Shown here piece by piece: positions 1 to 9,423 of a stretch of 64,000 nt of DNA. Source of the DNA: Kordiimonas aestuarii (GTDB taxonomy: Bacteria; Pseudomonadota; Alphaproteobacteria; Sphingomonadales; Kordiimonadaceae); contig NZ_JAOBPP010000020.1 of the NCBI RefSeq assembly GCF_025574465.1, positions 62,001 through 126,000 of the forward strand. Direction: 5' to 3'. Below the pieces are notes generated by a model. It ran no database searches. It saw only the letters and a program-made list of their open reading frames with translations, and was not told the DNA's origin. The first letter of the stretch is position 1. Every line of letters starts with the position of its first letter. The translations under genes were made by a program, and so were the position numbers.

Positions 1-979
1 CATTGGTGGTTTCGTAAGCGCTGACAGAGGTCAGGCTCATTTCATCACCAAAGTCCCAGACGAGCTTGGCAGATGCGCCCCAGCTGTCATAGCTTTGAGT
101 GTTGTGGTGCGTGTCGTCGTGATAAACCGTGTCACGGTCGAAATTCTCATTTAGCTCAGGAGAACCTGTGTCGAAGATGTTGGCGCGGAAGACCTCCGAG
201 GTGCCGTCAAGCGACCGGTAGTGGAAGTTCAGCAGCGCATCGAAATTCTCTGTTGGTTCGATCAGTACCTGTGCTCGCATGGCCGCTTCAACAAAGCCAC
301 CCATCACGTCTTCTTCACCGGTATAACCGTTATCAATCCAGTCGCTACGGCGGGTCATCAGGCCGGAGATGCGGGCGGATACTGCTTCGCTGATACCCCC
401 GCCATATGCTGCTTCAACGGAAGATGTGCCGAGGCTGCCGTAGCTTGCACTGACATAACCTTCAGGCTCTTGCGTTGGTTTGCGTGTGTCAAACTTCACG
501 ATGCCAGCAGGGGTATTGCGACCAAAGAGCGTGCCTTGGGGGCCGCGAAGGACTTCTACGCGCTCGATGTCAAAGAGCGGGAAGCTTTTGAGGATCACGT
601 TTTCAAGCACCACATCATCGACGATGATGGACACCGGCTGGGAAGCAGCAAGGTCAAAGTCGGTATTGCCGAGACCGCGGATATAGAAGCGTGGTGCAAC
701 CCGACCGTTTGAAGATTCTGCGTTGAGACCCGGTACGCGGCTTGAAAGCAAACGAATGTCTTCACCACCAGCCGCGAAATCTTTCACCTTATCGCCAGCA
801 ATTGCGCTGACCGAAATTGGAACGTCCTGCAGGCTTTGTGCGCGTTTTTGTGCAGTTACAACGATTTCTTCAAGTGCGAAGCCGCTGTCGCTGCTTTGCG
901 CATGGGCACCGGCGGAGAGTGCAATCATCGAACAGCCGGCAATCAAGCGCGCGCTATTGTTAAACCAGGTTTTTTTCAT
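1..979 (-). CDS. TonB-dependent receptor, N-terminal part (cut by window edge)
   Basis: This is an outer-membrane receptor for TonB-driven uptake; the substrate cannot be told. Only the first 326 residues are inside the window. The start at 979 gives a signal peptide (MKKTWFNNSARLIAGCSMIA..., cleavage near AHAQ, residue 28). It is followed by EEIVVTAQKR (residues 37-46) and a plug domain containing RVEVLRGPQGTLFGRNTPAG, the usual plug signature. This subfamily is abundant in marine and sphingomonad-type alphaproteobacteria. The gene stands alone at this edge, transcribed leftward from a 456-base gap that holds an operator-like dyad. Confidence 0.93.
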   Translation of the reverse strand, partial: MKKTWFNNSARLIAGCSMIALSAGAHAQSSDSGFALEEIVVTAQKRAQSLQDVPISVSAIAGDKVKDFAAGGEDIRLLSSRVPGLNAESSNGRVAPRFYIRGLGNTDFDLAASQPVSIIVDDVVLENVILKSFPLFDIERVEVLRGPQGTLFGRNTPAGIVKFDTRKPTQEPEGYVSASYGSLGTSSVEAAYGGGISEAVSARISGLMTRRSDWIDNGYTGEEDVMGGFVEAAMRAQVLIEPTENFDALLNFHYRSLDGTSEVFRANIFDTGSPELNENFDRDTVYHDDTHHNTQSYDSWGASAKLVWDFGDEMSLTSVSAYETTN

Positions 980-1435
980 GGTGTCTTTCCTCATTCGAAA
1001 CACGCAGCTTCGTTTAGTCATTTTACTGTGGGGATTCACCCGGGCCGGCAGGACATTTGCTGGCGGACCAATCTGTGGGCGCCCGGGACTTTAGTTTGCA
1101 TAGAAGCCAAAGTTTTGCGACGCAAATCCACAATATATAGAGAGGTCTAGGCAAGCAGGGCACAAGAGTGTTGCACTTTCGCAACCCGCCTTTATGTCGC
1201 CTATGGTTTCCCCGGAATTGAAATGCTGCGTTTCCTTTTAATGTTTTTCATTGGCGGGTTTCGAAAATGGGCGCTGGCCTATCCTGAACGCGTCGAAACC
1301 TGACCCTATAAACGCAGGGCTGAAGCCAACGGTACAATAGTGGACCGATCAGTCAAGGAAATCAGCGTCATCACCTTGGTGTGGCGCGAAAGGTGTTGCT
1401 TGATTGTAACACGGGGGGCAGGCTAGGGTGCCATC
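980..1435. other. Intergenic region between TonB receptor and sfsA
   Basis: No convincing gene is seen in these 456 bases. The region must hold the promoters of the leftward receptor gene and the rightward sfsA. It contains a perfect 13-base dyad (1114-1126) and a small GTTGC/GCAAC inverted repeat (1170-1185). The short reading frames present have no ribosome binding site and no family resemblance. Confidence 0.5.
1114..1126. promoter_or_regulatory. Operator-like dyad TTTGCGACGCAAA
   Basis: The arms TTTGCG and CGCAAA are perfectly complementary around a single A. The site lies 135 bases upstream of the TonB receptor start. A central-CG palindrome of this size resembles a LacI/GalR-family operator, and receptors of this type are often controlled by such repressors. 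No regulator gene is adjacent, so the assignment is an inference. Confidence 0.35.
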
Positions 1436-2146
1436 ATGATTTTCGACCAAACATTACAGGAAGGTCGGCTGGTCAAGCGCTACAAGCGTTTCCTGGCTGA
1501 TGTGGAATTGCCAAATGGTGAGGTTGTTGTCGCGCACTGTGCCAACTCCGGGTCAATGCTTGGCTGCAAGGAGCCGGGCAGTCGTGTCTGGCTTTCCCCG
1601 AACCAAAACCCGAAGGCCAAGCTGGATTGGCGCTGGGAAATGCTTGAGGCAGACGGCGCGTTGGTTGGCATCAACACCAGCCACCCCAATGGTATTGTTG
1701 CAGACGCGATTGGCGCTGGGCTGATAAAAGAACTAACGGGCTATGGCTCGTTGCGCCGTGAGGTGAAATACGGGGTGAACAGCCGGATCGACATTCTACT
1801 TGAGCGGCCCAAGACGGTTGAGGCTGCTGATAAGTGCTATGTTGAGGTCAAGAATGTGACGCTTAAGGTTGGTGCAGAGGCACAGTTTCCCGATGCTGTC
1901 ACCACACGTGGCGCCAAACATTTGTGCGAGTTGATGGCCATGATTGACGAGGGCCACCGTGCTGTCATGTTTTATCTTGTCCAGCGCGGAGATTGCGAGG
2001 CCTTTGCTCCCGCTGAACACATTGACCCGGTATATGCAGGTGGCCTCAAGGAAGCTGCACAAAAAGGCGTTGAACTTCTGTGTTACTCATGCGACCTGAC
2101 GCCTGAGAGAATAGAAATATCGGGAACACTTCCCATTCGGCTGTGA
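1436..2146 (+). CDS. sfsA: SfsA-family DNA/RNA nuclease-like protein
   Basis: SfsA proteins (sugar fermentation stimulation) combine an OB-like N-terminus with a PD-(D/E)XK nuclease-type core. The 236-residue product has the family's usual length and landmarks: GRLVKRYKRFLADVEL at the N-terminus, VAHCANSGSMLGC near residue 33, and a nuclease-like core with DILLE and YVEVKNVTL near residues 120-145. Its cellular role is poorly defined. It is followed 38 bases later by map on the same strand. Confidence 0.93.
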   Translation: MIFDQTLQEGRLVKRYKRFLADVELPNGEVVVAHCANSGSMLGCKEPGSRVWLSPNQNPKAKLDWRWEMLEADGALVGINTSHPNGIVADAIGAGLIKELTGYGSLRREVKYGVNSRIDILLERPKTVEAADKCYVEVKNVTLKVGAEAQFPDAVTTRGAKHLCELMAMIDEGHRAVMFYLVQRGDCEAFAPAEHIDPVYAGGLKEAAQKGVELLCYSCDLTPERIEISGTLPIRL

Positions 2147-2184
2147 CCGGCATAAAATAACGGGAAGCCGCGAAGGATAGATAA

Positions 2185-3015
2185 ATGAACTATGTTGATG
2201 CATTGAATGCCCCGGACACCCGTACAGGGTCGATTAAAATATATGGCCCGGAGGCCATGGACGGTATGCGCGCGGCGGGTCGCCTTGCGGCTGAAGTGCT
2301 TGATTATATCACACCACATGTTGTGCCCGGCGTAACGACAGAAGAATTGGACCGGTTGTGCCATGATTTTATCACAGATAATGGTGCTGTCCCCGCCCCG
2401 CTGAATTATCGGGGGTTCCCAAAGTCGATCTGTACGTCGATCAACCACGTTATTTGTCACGGCATTCCGGGTCCGAAAAAGCTTCGTGAAGGCGATGCGC
2501 TTAATATTGACGTCACGGTCATTCTTGATGGCTGGTATGGTGACACCAGCCGGATGTTCTTTGTTGGTAAACAGAAGTTATTATCGGAACGGTTGTGCAA
2601 AGTGACCTTTGAGGCCATGTGGAAAGGTATTGAAGCTGTGAAGCCCGGCGCAAAGCTCGGCGACATTGGACATGCGATTCAGACCCATGTGGAAGCGCAT
2701 CGTTATTCTGTCGTGCGGGACTTCTGTGGCCACGGCATTGGGCGTGTTTTCCATGATGAGCCCAGCGTAATGCATTTTGGGCGTCCAGGCGCCGGGCCCG
2801 AGCTGCGCCCTGGCATGTTTTTTACCATTGAACCCATGGTGAATGCCGGCAAGCCAGGCTCAAAAATTTTGGCGGACGGCTGGACGGCGGTGACACGTGA
2901 CAAAACGCTCTCCATGCAATTCGAGCATACACTGGCTGTCACCGAAGATGGATATGAAGTTTTCACCAAGTCGCCAAAGGGCTGGTATTGTCCGCCATAT
3001 GACCTGAGCGCCTGA
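2185..3015 (+). CDS. map: Type I methionine aminopeptidase
   Basis: This enzyme removes the N-terminal methionine from new proteins. At 276 residues it is the normal size for type I. The five metal ligands are visible: two Asp in DVTVILDGWYGDTSRMF, His in CGHGIGRVFHDEP, Glu in FFTIEPMVN and Glu in QFEHTLAVTEDG. The start at 2185 follows a purine-rich stretch (GGATAG). It is followed after 18 bases by radC, so the two are probably co-transcribed. Confidence 0.97.
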   Translation: MNYVDALNAPDTRTGSIKIYGPEAMDGMRAAGRLAAEVLDYITPHVVPGVTTEELDRLCHDFITDNGAVPAPLNYRGFPKSICTSINHVICHGIPGPKKLREGDALNIDVTVILDGWYGDTSRMFFVGKQKLLSERLCKVTFEAMWKGIEAVKPGAKLGDIGHAIQTHVEAHRYSVVRDFCGHGIGRVFHDEPSVMHFGRPGAGPELRPGMFFTIEPMVNAGKPGSKILADGWTAVTRDKTLSMQFEHTLAVTEDGYEVFTKSPKGWYCPPYDLSA

Positions 3016-3033
3016 AAGCAGGGGTAGGGGCTG

Positions 3034-3726
3034 ATGGGGGATACGGCCAAAACAGCAAGCCACATGAACGGGCACCGCGCCCGTTTGAGAGAACGTTTTC
3101 TTGCGGGCGGCGCTGACGCCCTTCAGGATTACGAACTGCTGGAGCTTATCCTGTTTCTCGCCATTCCCCGCCGAGATGTTAAACCACTCGCCAAACAACT
3201 CATAGACCGTTACGGCAGTTATGCTGGCGTACTGAGTGCGGATGTGGATAGCCTGCGGGCAACAGCAGGGTTGGGCGACACGGCCGTGGCGGCGATCAAG
3301 TCCGTGCAGGCGTCGGCCCTTCGCCTATCCAAGGCTGGTGCAAGTGCACGACCGGTGATGTCAAACTGGTCGCTGGTCTCAGACTATCTTCAGGGCGCGA
3401 TGGCGCACATTCCGCGTGAGCAATTTCGAATTCTGTTCCTTGACCGCAAGAACGTATTGTTGGCCGACGTGGTCATGAGTGACGGCACCGTGGACGAGGC
3501 GGCGGTTTATCCGCGTGAAGTGGTGCGCCGGGCGCTTGAACTTGACGCAACGGCGCTTATACTGGTGCATAATCACCCATCCGGGGACCCGACACCAAGT
3601 CAGGCCGACGTGATGATGACCAAAAATATTGTTGAGACCTGCGATCGCATCGGTATACGGGTTCACGATCACATAATTGTTGGCAAAACAGGCCAGGCGA
3701 GCTTTAAAGAACTTGGTTTAATGTAG
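3034..3726 (+). CDS. radC: RadC family JAB/MPN-domain protein
   Basis: RadC proteins carry an N-terminal helix-hairpin-helix-like region and a C-terminal JAB1/MPN metalloprotease-like domain. Here the JAMM signature HNHPSGDPTPSQAD lies near residue 170, and the N-terminal part (HRARLRERFLAGGADALQDYELLELIL) is typical. Length is 230 residues. Its original link to DNA repair is doubtful and its role is unknown. It follows map closely on the same strand. Confidence 0.95.
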   Translation: MGDTAKTASHMNGHRARLRERFLAGGADALQDYELLELILFLAIPRRDVKPLAKQLIDRYGSYAGVLSADVDSLRATAGLGDTAVAAIKSVQASALRLSKAGASARPVMSNWSLVSDYLQGAMAHIPREQFRILFLDRKNVLLADVVMSDGTVDEAAVYPREVVRRALELDATALILVHNHPSGDPTPSQADVMMTKNIVETCDRIGIRVHDHIIVGKTGQASFKELGLM

Positions 3727-3818
3727 TTTTAAAAATACAGGGCTAGCGTAAAGCCCTGAGCTGGGGACGGCACAACGAGGCTGGGCATTATGCCTCGCCC
3801 CCGGAGATTGAGAGACTG

Positions 3819-4265
3819 ATGTATTGGGAACAGGTAAAATCCACCCGCGAAGCGCTTGAAGACCTGCCTATTTCTGCAAAAGTTGTGTTGATGTCAGCCG
3901 ATGGCAAAGCACTCCTCATGCGTAAGTCCAGTGGCATATTTGACCTGCCGGGCGGCAAGGTGGAAAGTGGGGAAGACCTTTTTGGCGCGCTCAAGCGTGA
4001 AGTAAAGGAAGAGAGCGGGATCAAGGTGAAGAAAGTCGAATTCATCTCCTCGTGGGTAAAACACCACCCCACACTTGGCGATCGGCTCATGCTTGTGTTT
4101 CATGGACAGTTAAAAAAAGATGCTGCAGACATAATAGTGCAACTTTCTGACGAGCATAAATGGGGTGAGTTTAAAGGGCCGAAGGGCACCTTTAAACTCA
4201 AGGATATTCCACCGGGCTATGCCAATGCATTGCATATCTGTTTTGCACGTTACGGCATGCAGTAA
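3819..4265 (+). CDS. NUDIX hydrolase
   Basis: A 148-residue protein with a complete Nudix box (GKVESGEDLFGALKREVKEE, then SGI) at about residues 47-69, fitting Gx5Ex7REUxEExGU. Such enzymes hydrolyse nucleoside diphosphates linked to another group. The substrate cannot be predicted from sequence. The CYTH gene starts 16 bases downstream, so both may act on small phosphorylated compounds in one operon, but this is inference. Confidence 0.9.
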   Translation: MYWEQVKSTREALEDLPISAKVVLMSADGKALLMRKSSGIFDLPGGKVESGEDLFGALKREVKEESGIKVKKVEFISSWVKHHPTLGDRLMLVFHGQLKKDAADIIVQLSDEHKWGEFKGPKGTFKLKDIPPGYANALHICFARYGMQ

Positions 4266-4281
4266 CGCATGAAGGTCTATC

Positions 4282-4785
4282 TTGTACGAGATCGAACGTA
4301 AATTCCTTGTCGACAAGACACGGTTGAAGCTACCGAGAAAATTCAAGTCTGTCGAACAGGGCTACCTGATGCGGGCCGAAAGCCGGTCCCTCAGAGTCCG
4401 GAAAATAGACGGGGATTATATCCTGACGTTGAAGATCGGAAAAGGTGCGAGACGGGTGGAAATAGAACGTCCACTGGGCAAAGCCGAAGGCGTTGCACTA
4501 ATCTCCAAGGTACTGGACCCACTGATTGTCAAGAAGCGGTACGCAGTCAAATGTGATGGTCACGTGTGGGACGTTGATGTCTTCAAGGGCGAAAATAAGG
4601 GACTCGTGCTAGCGGAAATTGAGCTGGAGGATGAGGACGAAGCCTTTACCCGCCCTGACTGGGTAACGCGGGAAGTCACAGGCGACCGGTTATTTCAGAA
4701 CTCGACTCTCGCAAGCCATCCGATTTCCATGTGGCGGGAAGCATTCGACGAATTCTGCTATCCCGCCGCCAGCTTGGTTGGCTAG
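4282..4785 (+). CDS. CYTH domain protein (triphosphate tunnel phosphatase family)
   Basis: The product begins YEIERKFLVD, the hallmark ExExK-type strand of CYTH/triphosphate tunnel enzymes, which bind a triphosphate inside a beta tunnel. At 167 residues it matches short bacterial CYTH proteins. Further charged strands (RSLRVRKIDGDYILTLKIG, VEIERPL, LAEIELEDEDE) supply tunnel residues. The start is a TTG: a stop lies just upstream in frame and AAGG sits about 6 bases before it. Its 3' end overlaps the convergent amidohydrolase gene by 4 bases. Confidence 0.9.
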   Translation: MYEIERKFLVDKTRLKLPRKFKSVEQGYLMRAESRSLRVRKIDGDYILTLKIGKGARRVEIERPLGKAEGVALISKVLDPLIVKKRYAVKCDGHVWDVDVFKGENKGLVLAEIELEDEDEAFTRPDWVTREVTGDRLFQNSTLASHPISMWREAFDEFCYPAASLVG

Positions 4786-6101
4786 TTTTTATACCTGTTG
4801 GCTATCTTCGCCAGGCGATTGTCGATATCTGCACGACTATACCAGCGTCCGGCTGCTATGACGCCGGCCTGTTTTGTGAGGTTCGCTGCATCGGCGCGGG
4901 GGTCTGCACCAAGAAGGATCAGGTCCGCGCGTGCCCCGACCTCAATCATGCCAAACTTGTCCTTATCGCTGAAATAGCGGCCAGGTGCCGCGATGCCGAT
5001 TTCCAGAATCTGCGCAGGTGTTAGCCCTGCCTCGACCATCACGTCAATCTCGCGCCAGATTGAAAAGCCGGGCACCGAGAATGTTTGCGGAGCGTCGCTA
5101 CCCATCGCGAGATTGACGTCTGCGTCTGCAAAAGCCTTTAGCAGTTTCTGCCGGTTTTTGATTACCAGCTTATTAGGCTGCGCATTGCGTGCTGTATTTT
5201 CCCATTGCTCGCGTGTTGTTTCAGGCACGTAAGCATTCTCTTGTCGGGCAAGAAGGGCGTCAATTTCTATTGAACTGAGCACCGTGCCAGCACCGTAGCC
5301 GCTATAGAAGGTGTTGAAAAGAACCTGCGTGGGCACGATCCACGTACCGCTTTCAAGCGTGATAGCGGTGGCGCGTTCAAGCTCCGCCTCGCTCAACTCA
5401 TGGCTTTCGCCGTCCAGCCATTCGATATAACCATCCATATGGTCGATGGATATCTGTCCGGCCTCAAGCGCACGCTCGATACCCACATCCGCAGGCACAT
5501 GGCCACCGAATGGATAGTTAAGGGCATGCGCAATTTCCGCCATCGCGTCATATTCCGCGCGTGTTAGGCCCGGGTGAATTTTCTGCAGGTCCCAGCCTTC
5601 GCCTGCATATTGCTTGGTCTTCGCTATCGCTTCCTCGACTGAACTGACTGAGTTGCCGTTAAGGCTGGGTGCAGCGAGATACAGCGTCGGCCCCGCGATC
5701 TTGCCTGATTTGATTTTCTCCCTCATGTCAAACTGCGCCGGGTCGCCCAGCATGCCGCGCACAGTGGTGACACCCCCTGCAATATAGAGGAATAAGGTCT
5801 CCTCCGCCCGCTCATCGCTCCAACCCGAAGGGGGCAGGTGGCCATGCATTTCAGTCATGCCTGCGATGAGGAATTTGCCGGTGCCGTCTATGCTGGGAAG
5901 CGTTTCCTTTAACATATCTGACGGTGGCTCGGAGCCCAATGTGTAAATACCAACAATACGATCACCGACGACAAGTACATCGGCATTTTCAATCACATCG
6001 TCCTCATGCATGGTAAGGACGGTGACATTTTTGATGATCGTGTCGGCACATGCGCCGACAGTAAACCCGAGAACCAGAAAAAGGCCGAAAATGAACCGCA
6101 T
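4782..6101 (-). CDS. Secreted amidohydrolase family metal-dependent hydrolase
   Basis: A 439-residue protein with a signal peptide (MRFIFGLFLVLGFTVGACAD) and an amidohydrolase-superfamily barrel. Visible metal-site motifs are MHGH (near residue 87), the later GHVPADVG and SIDHMDG histidines, and GSDAP near 335. The C-terminal beta-sandwich strand reads GARADLILLGADPRADAANL. Relatives include imidazolonepropionase-like enzymes and exported prolidase-type dipeptidases; the substrate is not predictable. It is transcribed alone on the minus strand and diverges from purB. Confidence 0.88.
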   Translation of the reverse strand: MRFIFGLFLVLGFTVGACADTIIKNVTVLTMHEDDVIENADVLVVGDRIVGIYTLGSEPPSDMLKETLPSIDGTGKFLIAGMTEMHGHLPPSGWSDERAEETLFLYIAGGVTTVRGMLGDPAQFDMREKIKSGKIAGPTLYLAAPSLNGNSVSSVEEAIAKTKQYAGEGWDLQKIHPGLTRAEYDAMAEIAHALNYPFGGHVPADVGIERALEAGQISIDHMDGYIEWLDGESHELSEAELERATAITLESGTWIVPTQVLFNTFYSGYGAGTVLSSIEIDALLARQENAYVPETTREQWENTARNAQPNKLVIKNRQKLLKAFADADVNLAMGSDAPQTFSVPGFSIWREIDVMVEAGLTPAQILEIGIAAPGRYFSDKDKFGMIEVGARADLILLGADPRADAANLTKQAGVIAAGRWYSRADIDNRLAKIANRYKN

Positions 6102-6243
6102 GATGATGCTCCACGCCGGATAAGAGATGCGACAATGCTCTTTCTGAAAAGCCGGGGTGTCAAGGAAACTTGCGGTTGGCGGTCGTTTCTGCTAGCAGGT
6201 CGGCAGATTTTTATTTCTGTATTCCCCGTGAGGAGCGCGCCCC

Positions 6244-7545
6244 ATGATCCCTCGTTATGCCCGCAAACAAATGACCGATATTTGGGAAGCTGAAAACCGT
6301 TTCCGTATCTGGTTCGAGATCGAAGCCCATGCCTGTGACGCCAATGCCAGACTGGGGCGTATTCCGGAGGCAGCAGCCAAGGCTGTATGGGAGCGCGGCA
6401 AGTGGGAAATTGACCGCATCGACGAGATTGAGCGCGAAGTAAAACATGATGTAATTGCCTTCCTGACTAACCTGGCGGAGCATGTTGGCGACGAGGCGCG
6501 TTTTGTGCATCAGGGCATGACGTCTTCTGACGTTCTGGATACCTGCCTTTCCGTGCAGTTGATGCAGGCGGCGGATATCATCATCGAAGACCTTGAGAAA
6601 CTTCTGGCCGTGCTCAAGCGCCGCGCCGAAGAGCATAAATATACCGTGTGCATTGGTCGGAGCCACGGCATCCATGCCGAGCCAGTGACCTTTGGCCTGA
6701 AGATGGCACAGGCGTATGCAGAGTTCGATCGCTGCCTGAAGCGTATGAAAGACGCACGCGCCGAGGTGGCAACCTGTGCAATTTCAGGCGCGGTGGGGAC
6801 ATTCGCGAATATCGATCCGTATGTGGAAGAATACGTAGCTTCGAAAATGGGCCTCACGGTTGAGCCTGTCTCCACACAGGTTATACCCCGGGACCGTCAC
6901 GCGATGTATTTTGCCGTGCTTGGTGTGATTGCAAGCTGTATCGAGCGACTGTCAGTTGAGGTCCGTCACCTGCAGCGCACAGAAGTGCTTGAGGCGCAGG
7001 AATATTTTTCCAAGGGCCAGAAAGGCTCAAGCGCCATGCCGCACAAAAAGAACCCGATCCTGACCGAAAACCTGACGGGGCAAGCCCGCTATATCCGCGC
7101 CATGGCGATCCCGGCAATGGAAAACGTGGCGCTGTGGCACGAGCGGGATATCTCCCACTCTTCCGTTGAACGCTACATCGGGCCTGATGCTACGATTGCC
7201 CTTGATTTCAGCCTGGCGCGCCTCACGAACGTGATGGACCAGCTTCTGGTGTACCCGGACAATATGCTGGACAACATGAACAAAATGGGCGGTCTGCCAA
7301 ACAGCCAGCGCGTGTTGCTGGAGCTGACGCAGGCTGGTGTCAGCCGTGAGGACGCTTATCGGCTTGTGCAGGCGAACGCGATGAAGGTTTGGGAAAGCCG
7401 GGGTGAACTGCAGTTGCTTGATCTTCTGAAGGCGGACGAAACCGTGACATCCAAGGTGTCAGAAGCAGAACTAGATGAGCTGTTCAATATGGATTACCAT
7501 ACCAAACATGTGGATACGATTTTCAAGCGTGTGTTCGGCGAATAA
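6244..7545 (+). CDS. purB: Adenylosuccinate lyase
   Basis: PurB cleaves SAICAR and adenylosuccinate in purine synthesis. The 433-residue product carries the fumarase-superfamily signature GSSAMPHKKNP at about residues 260-270, the MTSSDVLDT motif near 97 and the GRSHGIHAEP loop near 137, all active-site segments. The start ATG follows GAGGAGCG. A strong intrinsic terminator lies just after the stop. Confidence 0.98.
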   Translation: MIPRYARKQMTDIWEAENRFRIWFEIEAHACDANARLGRIPEAAAKAVWERGKWEIDRIDEIEREVKHDVIAFLTNLAEHVGDEARFVHQGMTSSDVLDTCLSVQLMQAADIIIEDLEKLLAVLKRRAEEHKYTVCIGRSHGIHAEPVTFGLKMAQAYAEFDRCLKRMKDARAEVATCAISGAVGTFANIDPYVEEYVASKMGLTVEPVSTQVIPRDRHAMYFAVLGVIASCIERLSVEVRHLQRTEVLEAQEYFSKGQKGSSAMPHKKNPILTENLTGQARYIRAMAIPAMENVALWHERDISHSSVERYIGPDATIALDFSLARLTNVMDQLLVYPDNMLDNMNKMGGLPNSQRVLLELTQAGVSREDAYRLVQANAMKVWESRGELQLLDLLKADETVTSKVSEAELDELFNMDYHTKHVDTIFKRVFGE

Positions 7546-7570
7546 GCTGGATGCGATATACGGAATAGAG

Positions 7571-7600
7571 AAGGGCGGCTCTCAGGCCGCTCTTTTTTGT
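7571..7600 (+). terminator. Rho-independent terminator after purB
   Basis: AAGGGCGGC (7571-7579) pairs with GCCGCTCTT (7586-7594), with one G-U pair and a six-base loop, and runs into a T tract. It ends purB transcription. Confidence 0.88.
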
Positions 7601-7622
7601 ATCTTACGCTTGGCAAAGGCCC

Positions 7623-8573
7623 TTAGTTCACGGACTGATGCAGGAAGTCACGCAGGGTCTTAAGGTATAGCGCTTCGTTTTCGCCCATCGTGGCGTGTCC
7701 TGCCTCGGGTATTATCATGGTCTCTGCGCCATCAATCATGCCTGCGTATTTTTTGCAGCTTTTAGGTGCGGCTTCGTCAAATTCCCCACAAATCATCAGG
7801 CTTGGCACATTGATATTCGGAAGACGTGGGCTAACGTCATAGTTCCGAAGCGTGCCGGGGGCAAAAAACTCTGACGGGCCCCACATATATTCATACATGT
7901 CTTTGTTGCGCATGGGGCCGTCCACGCGGTAGCGGGCGCCAGGGCAAGGGGATTTTCGGCACATGTGGCGCTGGTAAAATTCATCCTCAGCCGCGCGGTA
8001 TTCAGGTGTATTGGTGGTGCCTGCTGCCTCATGGCGGCGGATTGTATCAGCCACATCTTTGGGTAGTTGGTCGATCCAGACCTGATTGTCGGCAATCCAC
8101 TGCTGTGTGGAGATGAGCGGGCTCGAGAGGATGGCGGCCTTAAGGCCCTTCGGGCGGCGAACGGCGTATTCAGCCGCGAGTGTACCGCCCCAGCTGTGGC
8201 CAGCGATAATCACTTCCTCCAGGCCAAGGGCATCACGGATGTGGTCAATTTCGGCTACGAAACGTTCGACGTTCCAGTTGGCTCTGTCGTCAGGCCGGTC
8301 AGAATTGCCCGTGCCAAGCTGATCATACAGTATGACCGGGTACTCATCCGACAGCGCGACATAGGGCATGTTGCCGCGGTGCGTGCCGCCGGGCCCGCCG
8401 TGCATGACGACGATGGCCGGCTTTTTATGCAACAGCGCCGCGCCATTCATCCGGTACCAGATGCGACCACCATCCACTTCAATATACCCGGCAACCTCGG
8501 GGTCCTGATGGGCAGAGGCATTGGGGGGCAATAAAGCCAAAGCAAGAAAAGTCGCAAGGATAAGGCGGTACAT
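7623..8573 (-). CDS. Secreted alpha/beta hydrolase, proline iminopeptidase-like (S33)
   Basis: A 316-residue exported hydrolase. The start at 8573 is chosen because AAGGAG lies 6 bases upstream and it gives a signal peptide (MYRLILATFLALALLPPNASA); a longer reading frame would run into fghA. The S33 landmarks are all present: oxyanion motif HGGPGG, nucleophile in GHSWGG, acid in CGEFDEAAP and histidine in PEAGHA. It probably trims N-terminal residues from periplasmic peptides. It sits 10 bases after fghA on the same strand and may be co-transcribed, without an obvious functional link. Confidence 0.9.
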   Translation of the reverse strand: MYRLILATFLALALLPPNASAHQDPEVAGYIEVDGGRIWYRMNGAALLHKKPAIVVMHGGPGGTHRGNMPYVALSDEYPVILYDQLGTGNSDRPDDRANWNVERFVAEIDHIRDALGLEEVIIAGHSWGGTLAAEYAVRRPKGLKAAILSSPLISTQQWIADNQVWIDQLPKDVADTIRRHEAAGTTNTPEYRAAEDEFYQRHMCRKSPCPGARYRVDGPMRNKDMYEYMWGPSEFFAPGTLRNYDVSPRLPNINVPSLMICGEFDEAAPKSCKKYAGMIDGAETMIIPEAGHATMGENEALYLKTLRDFLHQSVN

Positions 8574-8583
8574 AGATGTCTCC

Positions 8584-9423
8584 TTAACCAAGCTGGGTCG
8601 CGTGGTGGCGCAGATGGTCTTCAATGAAAGTCGATATAAAGAAATAGCTATGGTCATAGCCGGGGTGCCACCTGAGTATGAGCTTCTGGCCAGCCTTGTC
8701 ACATGCTTTTTCAAAGAGTTCTGGCTTGAGCTGTCCTTCAAGGAAATTGTCAGCGAGGCCTTGGTCGATCAATACTTCGCTGTCATCAGCGCCGAGTTTT
8801 TCAAGAAGCGCGCAGGCGTCATAGGCAGCCCACGCTCCGCGGTCATCGCCCAGATAACCGGAAAGCGCCTTTTCGCCCCACGGGCAATTGAGGGGGGAGA
8901 CGATAGGCGCGAAGGCGGAAACACTTTTATAGGTGTCCCGGTTTTTGAGCCAGATTGTAAGCGCACCATGCCCTCCCATCGAATGGCCGGTGATGCCTTG
9001 CCGGTCCATATCGGCAGGGAAGCTGTTCGCCACCACATCCGGCAATTCCCTGGTGATGTAGCTATACATGCGGAAGTTTTTTCCCCACGGGTCTTTGGTG
9101 GCGTCTACATAAAAGCCCGCGCCTTTGCCGAAGTCATAGCCCTCATCGTCCGGCACATCGTCGCCGCGTGGGCTGGTGTCCGGGCAGATGACCATGAGGC
9201 CGAGCTCGGCAGCCACACGCTGGAATCCAGCCTTGACGGTGGCGTTGTCTTCCGTACAGGTCAGGCCTGAAAGGTACCAGAGCACCGGTACCTTTCCGTG
9301 GCGTGACTGCTCAGGAGAGAAGACGGAAAACCGCATCTCGCAGCCAAGCTCTCTGGACGCATGCCTGTAGTGGCCTTGCGTGCCGCCGAAACAGGCTGTT
9401 TCGGATATAACCTCGAACGACAT
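8584..9423 (-). CDS. fghA: S-formylglutathione hydrolase
   Basis: Hydrolyses S-formylglutathione to formate and glutathione, the second step of glutathione-dependent formaldehyde oxidation. The 279-residue length is typical. The nucleophile elbow is GHSMGGHG near residue 147 and the N-terminal part (SGLTCTEDN) is diagnostic of the family. Its start codon overlaps the stop of adhC (ATGA at 9420-9425), indicating translational coupling. Confidence 0.96.
   Translation of the reverse strand: MSFEVISETACFGGTQGHYRHASRELGCEMRFSVFSPEQSRHGKVPVLWYLSGLTCTEDNATVKAGFQRVAAELGLMVICPDTSPRGDDVPDDEGYDFGKGAGFYVDATKDPWGKNFRMYSYITRELPDVVANSFPADMDRQGITGHSMGGHGALTIWLKNRDTYKSVSAFAPIVSPLNCPWGEKALSGYLGDDRGAWAAYDACALLEKLGADDSEVLIDQGLADNFLEGQLKPELFEKACDKAGQKLILRWHPGYDHSYFFISTFIEDHLRHHATQLG

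Noticed and set aside
3738..3758. Hairpin CAGGGCT/AGCCCTG after radC
   Set aside because: Only 7 base pairs and no T tract, so it is not supported as a terminator.
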